Shown here piece by piece: positions 35,001 to 42,883 of a DNA stretch of 64,000 nucleotides (its first letter is position 1; each line of letters opens with the position of its first letter). The notes beneath the pieces are model-generated. The model was not told the origin of the DNA. It searched no databases and saw only the letters and a list, made by a program, of their open reading frames with translations. This DNA comes from CAVSWT01 sp963782985 (GTDB lineage: Bacteria > Bacteroidota > Ignavibacteria > Ignavibacteriales > Ignavibacteriaceae). Location of the stretch: contig CAWALU010000011.1 of the NCBI GenBank assembly GCA_963782985.1, positions 121,826-185,825 of the forward strand, read 5' to 3'. The position numbers were made by a program, and so were the translations under genes.

Positions 35001-35618
35001 AAAGGAAGCATAATTCATGAAATATTACAGAAGGAAATAAGCCTGGATGACTTAGAAAAATTTGTCGATGAAAAAATAAAATCACAACTAAATATTTTTG
35101 AAAATAATTATGAAGCACGCCAAACTCTAAAAAATGAAATATTAATTGATCTTACAAATTTTTACGATTCATCTTCATTCAACTTTCTGCAGTCATTTAA
35201 AAATTATAAAAATGAATTTGAAATTTATGTTAAAGAGAATGATTATTATCTTTACGGGATTATTGATAAACTTGTAATTGAAGATGACAAAATTTTTATT
35301 CTTGATTATAAAACTGATGATATTTTAGAGAATGAAATTCCGCAGAGGGTTGAAAGTTATTTTAATCAATTGAAATTTTATGCCTATATTGTCAGTCGGC
35401 TGTTTGGGGAAATAGGTAAATTTCAAATTCAATTAATATTTATAAAATATCCAAATAAAATTGCAGCGGAAGAATTGAATAGATCGGAAGTTGAAAAGTT
35501 CAGCGCTGAAATAAAGGAAATGGTTATAGATATTAGAAATCAAAACTTCAAAAAGAATTTAGCGCATTGTGAAAAATGTTTGTTTGCATTAACAAATAAT
35601 CAATGCATAATTAAATAA
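32010..35618 (+). CDS. AddA/RecB-like UvrD-family helicase with C-terminal PD-(D/E)XK nuclease
   Basis: 1202 residues. Superfamily 1A helicase motifs in order: I SLTANAGSGKTFVLSRRF (residues 15-32), Ia AITFTEKAASELYKKI, II DEYQDTNEIQYEI (about 383), III GDEKQSIYMFRDAD, V TLHQAKGLEYPVIFLYH (about 735-750) and VI RLFYVGITRAKNSLYIS. The C-terminal nuclease has ISATKSSVYKQCPLKYHL, GSIIHEIL and ILDYKTDD (about 1097). The tail HCEKCLFALTNNQC has clustered cysteines. It should process DNA ends for recombination. An AddB partner is not in this window. Starts seven bases after the kinase stop. Confidence 0.9.
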   Translation: MSLLTPHQQAALNYQKHTSLTANAGSGKTFVLSRRFIEIILNENISLRNIAAITFTEKAASELYKKIALLIDERIKESNDEVIKKKLEIYRRQLVSANISTIHSFCIDILREYPVEANIDANFTPIDEQLSTELIELSVEELIKQSFNFPDEEEKLKYLIRIFSSKSSFARELIKLIKFRKKVIGISESIYSKDENEIAKFFNEQFHLFAEKILLMNIESLAGALTEINNAVLQTKPENEIAINAASALEKLKIETSYKKLFLLLSEVKNLMFTKTITICSRGYLNDKSEREYLSAQILFCQNAFNDLKNILSIEENKEVEIELAKFGKTIIHFFKKGLEIYSSKKNELGYLDFEDILLLTQTLLKKETVRENLSQKYKYIMIDEYQDTNEIQYEIFLPILDYLKTGNLFVVGDEKQSIYMFRDADLAVFTKTKNEIETSSGKDRLLSLPDSFRMAPILCLFTNVLFKNLFASPDNIFNEVDHADLICARNDEVSGNIEILIPANDENDESIISEAELISRKIISLINNSIEKVSWKDIAILCRKRKSFSELESVFVQHKIPFIIVGGKGFYQRQSIYDIYNYFSFLLDSENDTALVGILRSPFFSISDSEIFEISLVDSQTLWLKLIEYSKLKSKHLNAVKILMENIELAKNQDINFLLRRILNETAYLTVISSRSNSRQEIANIEKLKKLTINFSRQGFKTLYDYVYFLKDSIEQMEDESQASVADETNSIKIMTLHQAKGLEYPVIFLYHCDETPQRDTVKSKAVTVDKNFGLLSKIPDSANYFSEYKSAPIVSIYDFISSKKNLAEVKRLFYVGITRAKNSLYISASYVKDFNYDKESFMGLLKSGLNIDFSSDHFRIKENLDYLINVNGIYSNSKKNIEIQIPIIREIDENELEEIQIKKEFQSFNVLTKNIDDAPKGEIISATKSSVYKQCPLKYHLTYDIGFTTLISGYKSWRFKNQKEEKYDFNSKENIESDMLQNSSNNISAKPFAEIKGSIIHEILQKEISLDDLEKFVDEKIKSQLNIFENNYEARQTLKNEILIDLTNFYDSSSFNFLQSFKNYKNEFEIYVKENDYYLYGIIDKLVIEDDKIFILDYKTDDILENEIPQRVESYFNQLKFYAYIVSRLFGEIGKFQIQLIFIKYPNKIAAEELNRSEVEKFSAEIKEMVIDIRNQNFKKNLAHCEKCLFALTNNQCIIK

Positions 35619-35650
35619 TGTTTAGAATATTTTTTTGAAAGCTTAATTAT

Positions 35651-36118
35651 ATGAAAAAAGTCCTGACTCAAATAAGAGATATTGAGTTGATAGAAAAAGA
35701 ATTAAACGCCAATTATGTTGGTATTGTTGCGCATTCTGTAAACGACGGCGAAGCCTTTCAAAAAGTTTCCACATTTATTTATTTAGATAAAAATATTTAT
35801 TTCTTTTACAAAGATGATTCGGAATCCTACGATAAAATTCAGTTCGAAACTAACGCCTGTTTTACAGCCGTGAAGAATGAAAAAGTCAAAAGGAATTCTT
35901 ATAAAGACTTTGTCCCTGAATATCACGTAACGGCTGTTTCAATAAAAGGTATAATTAGAAAAGTTGACGAGCAAAAAATAATTGATGAAGTAAGAAAAAA
36001 TTATTTAAAGAAATATTCGCAAAACAGTTCTCTTGGCGAAGAAGAATTAGCTGAACTTTATAAATTAGTAATTATTGATACAGAAGAGATTCAAGCTTTT
36101 GAAGAATTAGGAGGATAA
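35651..36118 (+). CDS. pyridoxamine 5'-phosphate oxidase-like split-barrel flavoprotein
   Basis: 155 residues with the FMN-binding split-barrel pattern: YVGIVAHSVNDGEAFQKVSTFIYLDKNIYFFYKDDSESYDKI, ACFTAVKNEKV, VTAVSIKGIIRKV and the C-terminal LYKLVIIDTEEIQAFE. Many members are small FMN- or heme-binding proteins of unknown physiology; the classical PNPox substrate residues are not evident. Follows the helicase by 32 bases and may be co-transcribed. Confidence 0.75.
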   Translation: MKKVLTQIRDIELIEKELNANYVGIVAHSVNDGEAFQKVSTFIYLDKNIYFFYKDDSESYDKIQFETNACFTAVKNEKVKRNSYKDFVPEYHVTAVSIKGIIRKVDEQKIIDEVRKNYLKKYSQNSSLGEEELAELYKLVIIDTEEIQAFEELGG

Positions 36119-36191
36119 TTTTTTTTCGCAATTTAATTTTCCCCGTGCAATCATCTATTAAATAAAAATAAAAAAACTTGGGAGCTTTTTA

Positions 36192-37823
36192 ATGCTGAAT
36201 TATGTTTGGCTGGGTTTAATCGTTCTTGGAATCGGCGCTGCAGTAACAATTGATATTTTAAACCAATCACAAAACAAATTTAAAAATGACGAGCCGCTTC
36301 CGGTAACGATTTTATTTAATCAGCCATTTAATAAAAATATTGATAAAAGTTATAATGCAAATATTAAAATTGACGCTAAAAATTTTAATAAATTTTATAA
36401 CGACAGTATAAAAACTGATTTAATATTTCCCGCAAAAATTTCTACAAACAAAAAAGAAAATAAAATAAGTTTATTTTTTAAGACCAATAAATCATCGCCT
36501 AAAATATGGCAAAACATGGCAAGCGTTACCGGCGATGAAGATGATTTAACTGGCAGCGTAACTATCTCCCAATCAACTATTGATTCCACCGCTTCCGCAA
36601 ATATTATTTTGGAAGAAATTTCTTTTATTAAATTAAAGGAAGTTACAAATTCAGCTTTGGAATATGCCGGAACAGCTGTAAACATTTCTCTCGGGTTAAT
36701 CGGAATTATGGCGCTTTGGCTGGGCGTAATGAAAGTTGCCGAGACCGCCGGTTTAATTAGCATAATAGCGAATTGGCTCAAGCCGATTACAACAAGACTT
36801 TTCCCTGATGTCCCTGCCGATCATCCTGCAATGGGTTCCATGATTATGAATATTTCCGCAAACATGCTGGGATTGGGAAACGCCGCAACTCCGTTTGGCT
36901 TAAAAGCTATGGAAGAATTGGATAAGCTAAATCCAAATAAGGGAACCGCCACAAATGCAATGTGTACTTTTTTAACTATCAACACTGCGGGAATGACTTT
37001 GATTCCGGCAACAGCCATTGCCATTCGTGCTTCTGCGGGGAGTTCAGAGCCGGCAATAATTATTGGTACATCGTTATTCGGCGCTGCGTGCGCAACTACC
37101 GCCGGACTTATTTCAGTAAAAATTCTTGAAAAGTTTCCTATTAAAAAAGGGGAGTTTGGGAATTGGTTTAAAAGTAATTTAAAAGCTTTATTTATTTTTC
37201 TAGGTTTGGTTGCTTTGGCTGCAATAATAATTTTTACAGGAATTGGAAAAATATTTGGTTCTGTTTTTAGTTTTATTACGCCGGATTTTTTTAAAGGTAT
37301 AATTCAATTCTTTTCAATTATAGCTATTCCATTTTTAATTTTTGTTTTTATTGGATACGGAGCTTTGAAAAAAGTAAAAGTATATGAGCAGTTTGTCGAA
37401 GGAGCTAAAGAAGGATTTCAAGTTGCTATTAGAATAATTCCTTATCTCGTAGCGATGTTGATGGCGATAGGAATTTTTAGAGCAGGCGGCGCAATGGAAG
37501 GATTGATTTACGTCATTCAACCGATTACAAATTTTATTGGAATGCCCGCGGAAGCCTTGCCTATGGCTTTGATGCGCCCGCTCTCCGGCAGCGGATCTTT
37601 AGGAATAATGGCTGAAATAATTTCCGTTCACGGACCTGATTCATTCATTGGAATTTTAGTTTCTACTTTTTTCGGCAGCACAGAAACTACATTTTATGTA
37701 TTGGCAGTTTACTTCGGCGCAATCAATATTAAAAATACAAGACACGCCTTGCCAGCCGGTCTAATTGCAGACATTACGGGAATTTTAGCTGCGCTGTTTA
37801 TTGTTAAATTATTATTTGGGTAG
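36192..37823 (+). CDS. fused SpmA-SpmB nucleoside-recognition (Gate) domain membrane protein
   Basis: 543 residues, polytopic. Residues about 155-320 resemble SpmA: VNISLGLIGIMALWLGVMKVAE, then SANMLGLGNAATPFGLKAM and TFLTINTAGMTLIPATAIAIRA. Residues about 345-540 resemble SpmB: SIIAIPFLIFVFIGYGALKKV, AMEGLIYVIQPI, MRPLSGSGSLGIM and STFFGSTETTFYVLAVYFGAINI. An additional 150-residue segment sits after the first helix and is probably extracytoplasmic. In Firmicutes the two are separate spore-maturation genes; here no sporulation is implied. Substrate unknown. The ribosome site GGGAGC precedes the ATG. Confidence 0.88.
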   Translation: MLNYVWLGLIVLGIGAAVTIDILNQSQNKFKNDEPLPVTILFNQPFNKNIDKSYNANIKIDAKNFNKFYNDSIKTDLIFPAKISTNKKENKISLFFKTNKSSPKIWQNMASVTGDEDDLTGSVTISQSTIDSTASANIILEEISFIKLKEVTNSALEYAGTAVNISLGLIGIMALWLGVMKVAETAGLISIIANWLKPITTRLFPDVPADHPAMGSMIMNISANMLGLGNAATPFGLKAMEELDKLNPNKGTATNAMCTFLTINTAGMTLIPATAIAIRASAGSSEPAIIIGTSLFGAACATTAGLISVKILEKFPIKKGEFGNWFKSNLKALFIFLGLVALAAIIIFTGIGKIFGSVFSFITPDFFKGIIQFFSIIAIPFLIFVFIGYGALKKVKVYEQFVEGAKEGFQVAIRIIPYLVAMLMAIGIFRAGGAMEGLIYVIQPITNFIGMPAEALPMALMRPLSGSGSLGIMAEIISVHGPDSFIGILVSTFFGSTETTFYVLAVYFGAINIKNTRHALPAGLIADITGILAALFIVKLLFG

Positions 37824-37833
37824 AAAAGTGATT

Positions 37834-38787
37834 ATGAAAAAAGTTTTTATCACCGGGAATATTCCAGAATGCGCGGAGAATTTTTTAAAGAAGAAAAATC
37901 TATCCGTAGTTAAATTTCAGAAAGAAAAATTAATTGCTAAAAATGAATTACTGAAAAATGTAAGTAATGCCGATGCCGTAATTTCTTTATTAAATACAAA
38001 ATTTGATAATGAAGTTATTGATCAAATGTATAATTGTAAAATTATCGCCAATTATGCCGTGGGCTTTGATAACATTGACGTTGAATATGCAAAATCAAAA
38101 AATATTATTGTAACAAATACTCCCGATGTGCTTACCGATTCCACAGCAGATTTGGCGTTCACATTGGCATTAAGCTGCGCGCGCCATGTTTTAGATGGCG
38201 AAAAATTAATGCGGGAAAATAAATTTAAAGGCTGGACTCCAAAGCTGCTCCTCGGCGTTGAACTTAGAAATAAAACTTTTGGTATTTTAGGCGCAGGTAG
38301 AATCGGAACGGCAACGGCTTTAAGAGCCAAAGCATTCGGAACCAAAATTATTTATTACTCGCGTAATAAAAATATTGAATTGGAAAAACAAACATCAGCT
38401 AAAAAAGTCTCGTTAAATTTTCTATTAAAGAATGCAGATTTTATTTCTATTCATCTTCCCTTAAATAATCAAACTAAATATTTATTGGATAAGGAGAAGT
38501 TAAAATTATTAAAGAAGGAAGCGATTTTAATTAATACTGCGCGCGGGGAAATTGTTGATGAAAAAGCATTAATCAATATTTTAAAAGAAAATAAAATTTT
38601 TGCCGCTGGTTTAGATGTCTATGAAAACGAACCGAATGTAAATCCCGATTTATTAAAATTAAAAAATGTAACGCTTCTGCCTCATCTCGGCAGCGCCACT
38701 GAAGATACGCGAAATAGTATGGCAATGTTAGCTGCAAAAAATGTTGCTGCGGTTTTATCAGGCAAAAAACCTTTAACGCCTGTGTGA
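37834..38787 (+). CDS. D-isomer-specific 2-hydroxyacid dehydrogenase (glyoxylate/hydroxypyruvate reductase-like)
   Basis: 317 residues from ATG 37834; the frame is open from a TTG at 37801 inside the upstream gene, but ATG starts the conserved MKKVFITGNIPECA. NAD(P)-binding loop FGILGAGRIGTATALRAKAFG, catalytic Arg in NTARGEIVDEKAL, Glu in YENEP and His in LPHLGSATEDTR are all present. YAVGFDNIDV and TPDVLTDSTADLAF are typical of the glycerate dehydrogenase/GhrB group. Starts ten bases after the SpmAB stop. Exact substrate cannot be read from sequence. Confidence 0.9.
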   Translation: MKKVFITGNIPECAENFLKKKNLSVVKFQKEKLIAKNELLKNVSNADAVISLLNTKFDNEVIDQMYNCKIIANYAVGFDNIDVEYAKSKNIIVTNTPDVLTDSTADLAFTLALSCARHVLDGEKLMRENKFKGWTPKLLLGVELRNKTFGILGAGRIGTATALRAKAFGTKIIYYSRNKNIELEKQTSAKKVSLNFLLKNADFISIHLPLNNQTKYLLDKEKLKLLKKEAILINTARGEIVDEKALINILKENKIFAAGLDVYENEPNVNPDLLKLKNVTLLPHLGSATEDTRNSMAMLAAKNVAAVLSGKKPLTPV

Positions 38788-38896
38788 AAAAATAACTGCA
38801 AATGATTTTTTACTCAATATAAATGATACGGACTTACCTTTTAGTTGAAACTCAAAAACCTATTAGGTAGATTTAATTAATAACAAAATAAGTATT

Positions 38897-40018
38897 ATGA
38901 TAATAGGAATACCAAAAGAAAATCTTAATGAAGAATTAAGAATTGCATTAGCTCCCGCCGGCGTGGACTCGCTTGTGAGAGTCGGGCATACTGTTTATTT
39001 GCAAAGCGGCGCCGGCGCAGGCAGCCACTTTAGCGATCAGGATTATATTAAAACCGGAGCCACAATTGTTTACAGCGCTGAAGAAGTGTACCGACGCGCT
39101 GAATTAATTGTAAAGGTAACTCCCATTAAGGAATCAGAAGCGGATTTGATGATGGAAAATCAGATTTTATTTTCTTCGCTTCACCTCGCCGTAGGTAAAA
39201 AAGATACGATTGTAAAACTTCTGCAAAAGAAAATTACCGCTGTTGGTTATGAACTTATTGAAAAAAGCGAACAGCTTCCCATTCTTCATTCGATGAGTGA
39301 AATTGCCGGTGCGCTTTCAATTCAAATTGCGGAAAGATTTTTAGAAAGTTATAGAGTTGGCGGAAGAGGTATTTTACTCGGTGGAATCCCAGGCGTAGCG
39401 CCTGCCGCCGTTGTAATTTTAGGCGCCGGCGTTGTGGGAACCGCGGCTACCCGCGCGGCAATCGGAAGAGGCGCGCAGGTAATTGTAATTGATAAAGATG
39501 TAAATAGATTAAGAAAAATTGATTCCTTATTCAGCAAAAGAGTTACTACGGTTATGGCTAATCCGTACACAGTTTCCCGCGGAGCTAAATTTGCCGATGT
39601 TTTGATTGGAGCAGTTTTAATTAAAGGTGAAAAAACTCCTAATCTTGTTACCGAAGATATGGTTAAAGAAATGAAAAAAGGTTCCGTTATTATCGATGTT
39701 TCAATTGATCAGGGCGGCTGCATTGAAACCAGCAGGGTTACAACTCTTGCAGATCCTATTTTTAAAGTTCACGACGTTATTCATTATTGCGTTCCAAATA
39801 TGCCGGCGCTTGTTTCAAGAACTGCAAGTTACGGTTTGAACAACGCCGCTCTGCCTTATATTCAAAACATTGCCGATAACGGTTTGGTTAATGCGCTGAT
39901 GGGAGATTCGGGATTTGCAAAAGGGGTCTGCACTTATCAAGGTTACTGCTCAAATGAAGCCATTGCAAATATTTTTGATCTTGAACATAGAAAGCTTAGA
40001 ATATTTTCTACTAATTAA
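38897..40018 (+). CDS. divergent alanine dehydrogenase / PntA-like dehydrogenase
   Basis: 373 residues of the AlaDH/PNT family: IGIPKENLNEELRIALAPAGV, LIVKVTPI (Lys), LFSSLHLA (His), the NAD loop VVILGAGVVGTAATRAAI and DVSIDQGGCIET with the catalytic Asp. The N-terminal Arg region and the KVKEP motif are changed (ENLNEELRIAL; KVTPI) compared with the canonical copy at 60782. The C-terminus has SNEAIANIFDLEHRKL. The next gene is an acetyl-CoA hydrolase/CoA-transferase family member, 18 bases away, suggesting a shared role in amino- or oxo-acid metabolism. The true substrate is uncertain. Confidence 0.85.
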   Translation: MIIGIPKENLNEELRIALAPAGVDSLVRVGHTVYLQSGAGAGSHFSDQDYIKTGATIVYSAEEVYRRAELIVKVTPIKESEADLMMENQILFSSLHLAVGKKDTIVKLLQKKITAVGYELIEKSEQLPILHSMSEIAGALSIQIAERFLESYRVGGRGILLGGIPGVAPAAVVILGAGVVGTAATRAAIGRGAQVIVIDKDVNRLRKIDSLFSKRVTTVMANPYTVSRGAKFADVLIGAVLIKGEKTPNLVTEDMVKEMKKGSVIIDVSIDQGGCIETSRVTTLADPIFKVHDVIHYCVPNMPALVSRTASYGLNNAALPYIQNIADNGLVNALMGDSGFAKGVCTYQGYCSNEAIANIFDLEHRKLRIFSTN

Positions 40019-40036
40019 TTTTTAATTTTGGATTTG

Positions 40037-41392
40037 ATGACATCAACTAAAGAAATGGAACTACAAGAAAATTTAACCTCCAGCGTTTTAAGGCTGTATA
40101 AACAAAAATTGGTCTCGGCGGATGAAGCCGTTCAGGCGATTAAATCGCACGATAAAATATTGCTTCATTCAAACTGCGCTTTCCCTTCAGCCATTGTAAA
40201 TGCATTGGTAAAACGCAAAGATGAATTAAGAAATGTTTCCATTTATCATGCTTTGGCGGTTGGCGATATGCCTTATTTAGATGAAGGAATGGAAAAAAGT
40301 TTTACCCATTATGCTTTCTTCATCGGGGCGAATAGCCGCAAAGCTGTGCAGGAAGGGAGAGCGGAATTTCTTCCCATTTTTCTTTCGGAAGTTCCCTTAT
40401 TATTTATCTCAGGCGCAATAAAATTAGACGCTGCGGTTATACATATTTCTCCGCCTGATGAACATGGATTTTGCAGTTTCGGCGTTGAAGTCGGCTTAAC
40501 AAAAGCAGGCGCCGAACGGGCAAAAATTATTATTGCCCAGGTAAATAATAAAATGCCGAGAACGCTTGGCGACAGTTTTATTCACATAAGTAAACTTGAT
40601 TATATAGTTGAAGTGAATGATGAAATAAATGAGATAACAGAGATGTCTGAATCTGTTAGCGAAGATGAGAAAAATATATACGGACTTATAGGAAAAAATG
40701 TCGCTTCATTAATTGAAGATGAGTCAACTTTACAATTAGGAATTGGCGCAATACCAAATTCTATTCTCCCTTACTTATCTGAAAAAAAACATTTGGGAAT
40801 TCACAGCGAACTTTTTTCGGACGGCGTAATTGATCTAATTGAAAAAGGTATAATTACAAATGAGAAAAAAACTCTGCATCCCGGAAAAGTGATTGCCGGT
40901 TTTGTTCTTGGTTCAAAAAGACTTTATAAGTTTATTGACAACAACCCTATATTTGAGTTTCACAGCCAGGAATATGTCAATGACCCGTTTATAATCTCAA
41001 AAAATAAAAAAATGGTTGCCATTAATTCCGCAATTGAAATTGATATGACGGGACAAGTTTGCGCTGATTCTATTGGCGACCGCTTATACAGCGGTTTCGG
41101 CGGGCAGTTAGATTTTATTAGGGGCGCTTCGCATTCAGTTGGCGGTAAACCAATTATTGCATTGCCTTCAACTACCAAAAATCAAAATATTTCGCGCATA
41201 GTTACAAAACTAAAATTAGGCGCGGGCGTTGTTACTACAAGAGGAGATGTTCATTACGTTGTAACCGAATATGGAACAGCTCAGCTTTACGGAAAAACTA
41301 TTCGCGAAAGAGTAACTGAATTAATTAAAATTGCGCATCCTAAGTTTAGAGAAGAATTAGAAAAATCCGCTCACGAAAATTCGTACATTTAA
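40037..41392 (+). CDS. acetyl-CoA hydrolase/CoA-transferase family protein (4-hydroxybutyrate CoA-transferase-like)
   Basis: About 451 residues from ATG 40037; a TTG at 40028 would add three residues. N-domain SHDKILLHSNCAFPSAIVNAL and HISPPDEHGFCSFGVEV; C-domain LQLGIGAIPNSIL, GIHSELFSDGVIDLIEKG (with the conserved Glu that forms the CoA thioester) and SGFGGQLDFIRGASHSVGGKPIIALPSTT. These match the class I CoA-transferases acting on acetate, 4-hydroxybutyrate or succinate. Follows the divergent alanine dehydrogenase and precedes a phosphatase by four bases, so the three look like one operon. Confidence 0.9.
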   Translation: MTSTKEMELQENLTSSVLRLYKQKLVSADEAVQAIKSHDKILLHSNCAFPSAIVNALVKRKDELRNVSIYHALAVGDMPYLDEGMEKSFTHYAFFIGANSRKAVQEGRAEFLPIFLSEVPLLFISGAIKLDAAVIHISPPDEHGFCSFGVEVGLTKAGAERAKIIIAQVNNKMPRTLGDSFIHISKLDYIVEVNDEINEITEMSESVSEDEKNIYGLIGKNVASLIEDESTLQLGIGAIPNSILPYLSEKKHLGIHSELFSDGVIDLIEKGIITNEKKTLHPGKVIAGFVLGSKRLYKFIDNNPIFEFHSQEYVNDPFIISKNKKMVAINSAIEIDMTGQVCADSIGDRLYSGFGGQLDFIRGASHSVGGKPIIALPSTTKNQNISRIVTKLKLGAGVVTTRGDVHYVVTEYGTAQLYGKTIRERVTELIKIAHPKFREELEKSAHENSYI

Positions 41393-41396
41393 AATT

Positions 41397-42086
41397 ATGA
41401 TAGCTGTTATTGGCGATATTCACGGCTGCTTTAACACTTTAAAAGAGTTGGTCGGGAAAATAAAATTACAATTTCCAAACATAAAAATTTATTCTGTCGG
41501 CGATTTGGTTGACAGGGGTAATTTTAGTTTTGAAGTTATGGAATTTATTATTGACGAAAAAATTAAATTTGTATGCGGCAATCATGATATAATGTTTTAT
41601 TATTTTATTAAACATCCTCAGCATCCGCTTGGTAAAATTTGGCTCTACAACGGATCTGAAAGCACAGTGGCATCTTATCAAGATCGCTTTGATAAAATAG
41701 ATACTCATTTAAATGAAATAACAAAAGCTCCTTTATTCATAAATAGCGATGATTGTTTTATTTCACACGCGGGAATTTCTAAATATTATAAATCTAAACT
41801 GCCGCATAATATTTTAGAAAATTTGGATGAACTGGAAATTTTAATGCGCGAACAAATTTCTAACGAGCATAGCATTCTGTGGACAAGAGATGAATTAATT
41901 GATCTTGGGAAACTTCAAATTATTGGTCATACAAGAAAAGAAGATATAGTATTTAACCCGCAAAACAATACTGCTTATATTGACACTTCGGTTTATACGG
42001 GAAATAAATTAACGGCGGTAATTGTGGATAATAATAAAATTGTAGATAAAATTTCTGTGCCGACTTATGAAATTGATATAAGTTAA
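41397..42086 (+). CDS. calcineurin-like metallophosphatase (PPP/ApaH-like)
   Basis: 229 residues with the PPP metal motifs in order: GDIHG (residues 6-10), GDLVDRG (about 37-43), GNHD (about 61-64), ISHAGIS and, near the end, IIGHTRKED. Such enzymes dephosphorylate phosphoproteins (PrpA/PrpE type) or hydrolyse Ap4A (ApaH). The short length fits the bacterial Ser/Thr phosphatase-like branch; a Ser/Thr kinase is encoded 3.3 kb downstream, but a link is only a guess. Start is four bases after the CoA-transferase stop. Confidence 0.88.
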   Translation: MIAVIGDIHGCFNTLKELVGKIKLQFPNIKIYSVGDLVDRGNFSFEVMEFIIDEKIKFVCGNHDIMFYYFIKHPQHPLGKIWLYNGSESTVASYQDRFDKIDTHLNEITKAPLFINSDDCFISHAGISKYYKSKLPHNILENLDELEILMREQISNEHSILWTRDELIDLGKLQIIGHTRKEDIVFNPQNNTAYIDTSVYTGNKLTAVIVDNNKIVDKISVPTYEIDIS

Positions 42087-42122
42087 AATGATGGTTCAAA
42101 AAAAATCAAAATAAATTTAATA

Positions 42123-42734
42123 ATGAATATTCAAAAAAATAAAGTAATCGATTTTTTAAGCGAAGAGTTTTATGAGCTTATTGCATCGTTGGAAGCCTAT
42201 GCTAATAGTGAAATTACTAACCTGCTGTTTTTTTCTCCGGAAGATTCAGCTAAACAAATGGCAATTGATATTTTACAGGAAAGACTGAGAAGAAGGGTTT
42301 ACAGCGTTGATCTTAATGTAATTACAAGCAAATACATTGGCGAGACAGAAAAAAATTTAGACAAAATATTCAGCAAAGCAGATGTTTCAGATTCAATACT
42401 TTTTTTTGACGAGGCGGATTCATTATTTGGAAAAGATAAAAAAAATAAATTAAGCATTGAGGGACAAAAATACCTTCTATCTAAACTTGAACAAAACAGT
42501 AGAGTAATAATTTTTGTAATTTATAAATCCGAAAACCTTGAATTGCTTGAATCTAAGTTTAATGTAATAATTAGATTCCCCTATTTTACAACAATTATCC
42601 GCAAGCTGTTCAGTAAGTTTAAGCAAAAAAAATATTTTGTCGAAGGAAAACTTAAACCTGCCGCTGAAACAAAAATAGGTTTATCTTCATACAATTCGCA
42701 GGCAGAAACTATTAGTTCAGATTTGGATAAATAA
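42123..42734 (+). CDS. AAA-like protein lacking the Walker A loop
   Basis: 203 residues. Residues 50-120 follow the AAA+ pattern of FtsH/SpoVK-like proteins: SKYIGETEKNLDKIFSKA (pore-loop region) and SILFFDEADSLFGK (Walker B) near residues 91-104. Where GPPGTGKT should be, the sequence reads FFSPEDSAKQMAID, so the nucleotide-binding loop is absent. The C-terminal lid domain is also short. No frameshift is visible, so it appears to be an evolved inactive relative and not a broken gene. Function unknown; might regulate an active AAA partner such as the triple protein at 50023-53928. Confidence 0.75.
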   Translation: MNIQKNKVIDFLSEEFYELIASLEAYANSEITNLLFFSPEDSAKQMAIDILQERLRRRVYSVDLNVITSKYIGETEKNLDKIFSKADVSDSILFFDEADSLFGKDKKNKLSIEGQKYLLSKLEQNSRVIIFVIYKSENLELLESKFNVIIRFPYFTTIIRKLFSKFKQKKYFVEGKLKPAAETKIGLSSYNSQAETISSDLDK

Positions 42735-42883
42735 TAGCTTTTTACTAATTCGCTTAATCTTATTTAAATTCTTAGTTGATTATTTTTTATATGTTCTTAG
42801 CTGTTTAATTTTTGTACTTTTGTATCTGTGCAAAATAAAATAGCCTATTTCTACAGATTTTATCAAAAAAATTATTAGTTTTA

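Noticed and set aside
38897..40018. NAD(P) transhydrogenase subunit PntA.
   Set aside because: Length and DVSIDQGGCIET fit alanine dehydrogenase better and no pntB follows; kept as a divergent AlaDH.
42123..42734. AAA gene broken by frameshift.
   Set aside because: No other frame in 42123-42734 yields a Walker A loop, and the frame is open with normal codon use.
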